A DNA stretch of 64,000 nucleotides from Rhizobium album (GTDB lineage: Bacteria > Pseudomonadota > Alphaproteobacteria > Rhizobiales > Rhizobiaceae): NCBI RefSeq assembly GCF_003122325.1, contig NZ_QFBC01000004.1, positions 62,001 to 126,000 of the forward strand, read 5' to 3'. Shown here piece after piece: positions 63,659 to 64,000 of this stretch (position 1 is the first letter of the stretch; every line of letters starts with the position of its first letter). The translations under genes and the position numbers were made by a program. Under the pieces are notes generated by a model. It did no database searches. It was not told where the DNA came from and worked only from the letters and a program-made list of their open reading frames with translations.

Positions 63659-64000
63659 TCACCCCGCGACCAGTTCGGAAAACAAACTGTTCGGACCGGT
63701 CCCGGTGATTCGTACCTTGATAATGTCACCGATTTGCGATGCTTTTGCATCAACATTCACAGACTGCAGCCAGGGCGAACGACCGATGAGCTGTCCCGGC
63801 ATGCGGCCGGGCTTTTCGAGCAGGATGTCGATCTCCTTGTCCATGCAGCCTTCGTTGAAGGCGCGCTGCTGCTCGAAAAGCAGCGCCTGCAGCCGCTCCA
63901 GCCGCTCGGTCTTGACCGCGTCGTCCACCTGGTCGCCTAGTTCGGCGCCGGGCGTGCCGGGACGCGTCGAATATTTGAACGAGAAGGCCTGGGCGTAGTG
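63659..64000 (-). CDS. miaB: tRNA-2-methylthio-N6-dimethylallyladenosine synthase, C-terminal part
   Basis: The last 113 residues are present; the radical-SAM and UPF0004 domains lie beyond the window. [20 protein letters not shown] is the end of the radical-SAM domain, followed by a TRAM RNA-binding domain with [18 protein letters not shown] and [19 protein letters not shown]. It methylthiolates A37 of tRNA. The order miaB-phoH-ybeY matches other Rhizobiaceae. Confidence 0.93.
   Translation of the reverse strand, partial: HYAQAFSFKYSTRPGTPGAELGDQVDDAVKTERLERLQALLFEQQRAFNEGCMDKEIDILLEKPGRMPGQLIGRSPWLQSVNVDAKASQIGDIIKVRITGTGPNSLFSELVAG

Noticed and set aside
1-64000. CRISPR arrays, rRNA operons, intact insertion sequences
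   Set aside because: No regularly spaced repeats, rRNA sequence or transposase genes with terminal repeats were found by reading both strands.

Overview
The window reads as chromosomal DNA of a Rhizobiaceae alphaproteobacterium (Rhizobium/Agrobacterium/Sinorhizobium-like). The evidence is the high-GC coding style, the block trmB-metK-phrR/praR-lnt-CBS protein-ybeY-phoH-miaB, the block rpmH-rnpA-yidC-(DMT transporter)-yihA-argB, an anti-Shine-Dalgarno small RNA of the alpha-r14 type, EcfG-type stress promoters (GGAAC-N16/17-CGTT), and two chemoreceptors ending in WEEF. No rRNA, CRISPR array or intact transposon was seen.

Layout. 1-7.0 kb: a sugar ABC transporter ATPase (cut by the window edge) is divergent from a tightly coupled operon mtnK-mtnA-transketolase N-half-transketolase C-half-RuBisCO-like protein, with a cupin gene just downstream. 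This looks like an import and salvage route for 5-methylthioribose or a related 5-modified pentose, with an unusual lower half. 7.0-8.5 kb: four small genes; three of them are preceded by EcfG-type promoters, a small general stress cluster. 8.5-15.8 kb: tetR-MFP-RND efflux operon and a Bcr/CflA-type MFS exporter divergent from a second TetR gene. 15.9-20.1 kb: DUF1428 protein, cyclopropane fatty acid synthase, the alpha-r14-type sRNA, a YbaK-type deacylase, a cupin and an FAD amine oxidase. 20.4-24.9 kb: accessory-looking region with two PepSY proteins around a PhoP/PhoQ-type two-component system, a small RTX protein, a decayed tyrosine recombinase and tRNA-Arg(ACG). 25-30.2 kb: an orphan histidine kinase, a flavin disulfide-reductase homologue without the redox cysteines, and a chemoreceptor.

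30.5-64 kb is mostly housekeeping: ribosomal protein L34, RNase P protein, YidC, YihA, ArgB, DapD and DapE, TruA, Fmt, Def, TrmB, MetK, Lnt, YbeY, PhoH and MiaB. Between these lie an orphan anti-sigma factor with its own EcfG-type promoter, DMT transporters, an EF-hand protein, a LOG-family protein, a putative secreted metallopeptidase with a DUF4214-like C-terminus inserted between dapD and dapE, a toxin-antitoxin pair whose toxin is frameshifted, ribokinase, a dCache chemoreceptor, a nucleoside hydrolase, and a small heat-shock protein behind a sigma-32-like promoter.

Most notable for follow-up: the MTR kinase/isomerase plus RuBisCO-like protein plus split transketolase operon; a 30-bp sequence shared by the promoters of the two PepSY genes that flank the two-component system; the cluster of stress promoters; and the sRNA with three anti-SD loops. 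Functions come from recognised motifs and family knowledge; no database search or folding program was run.
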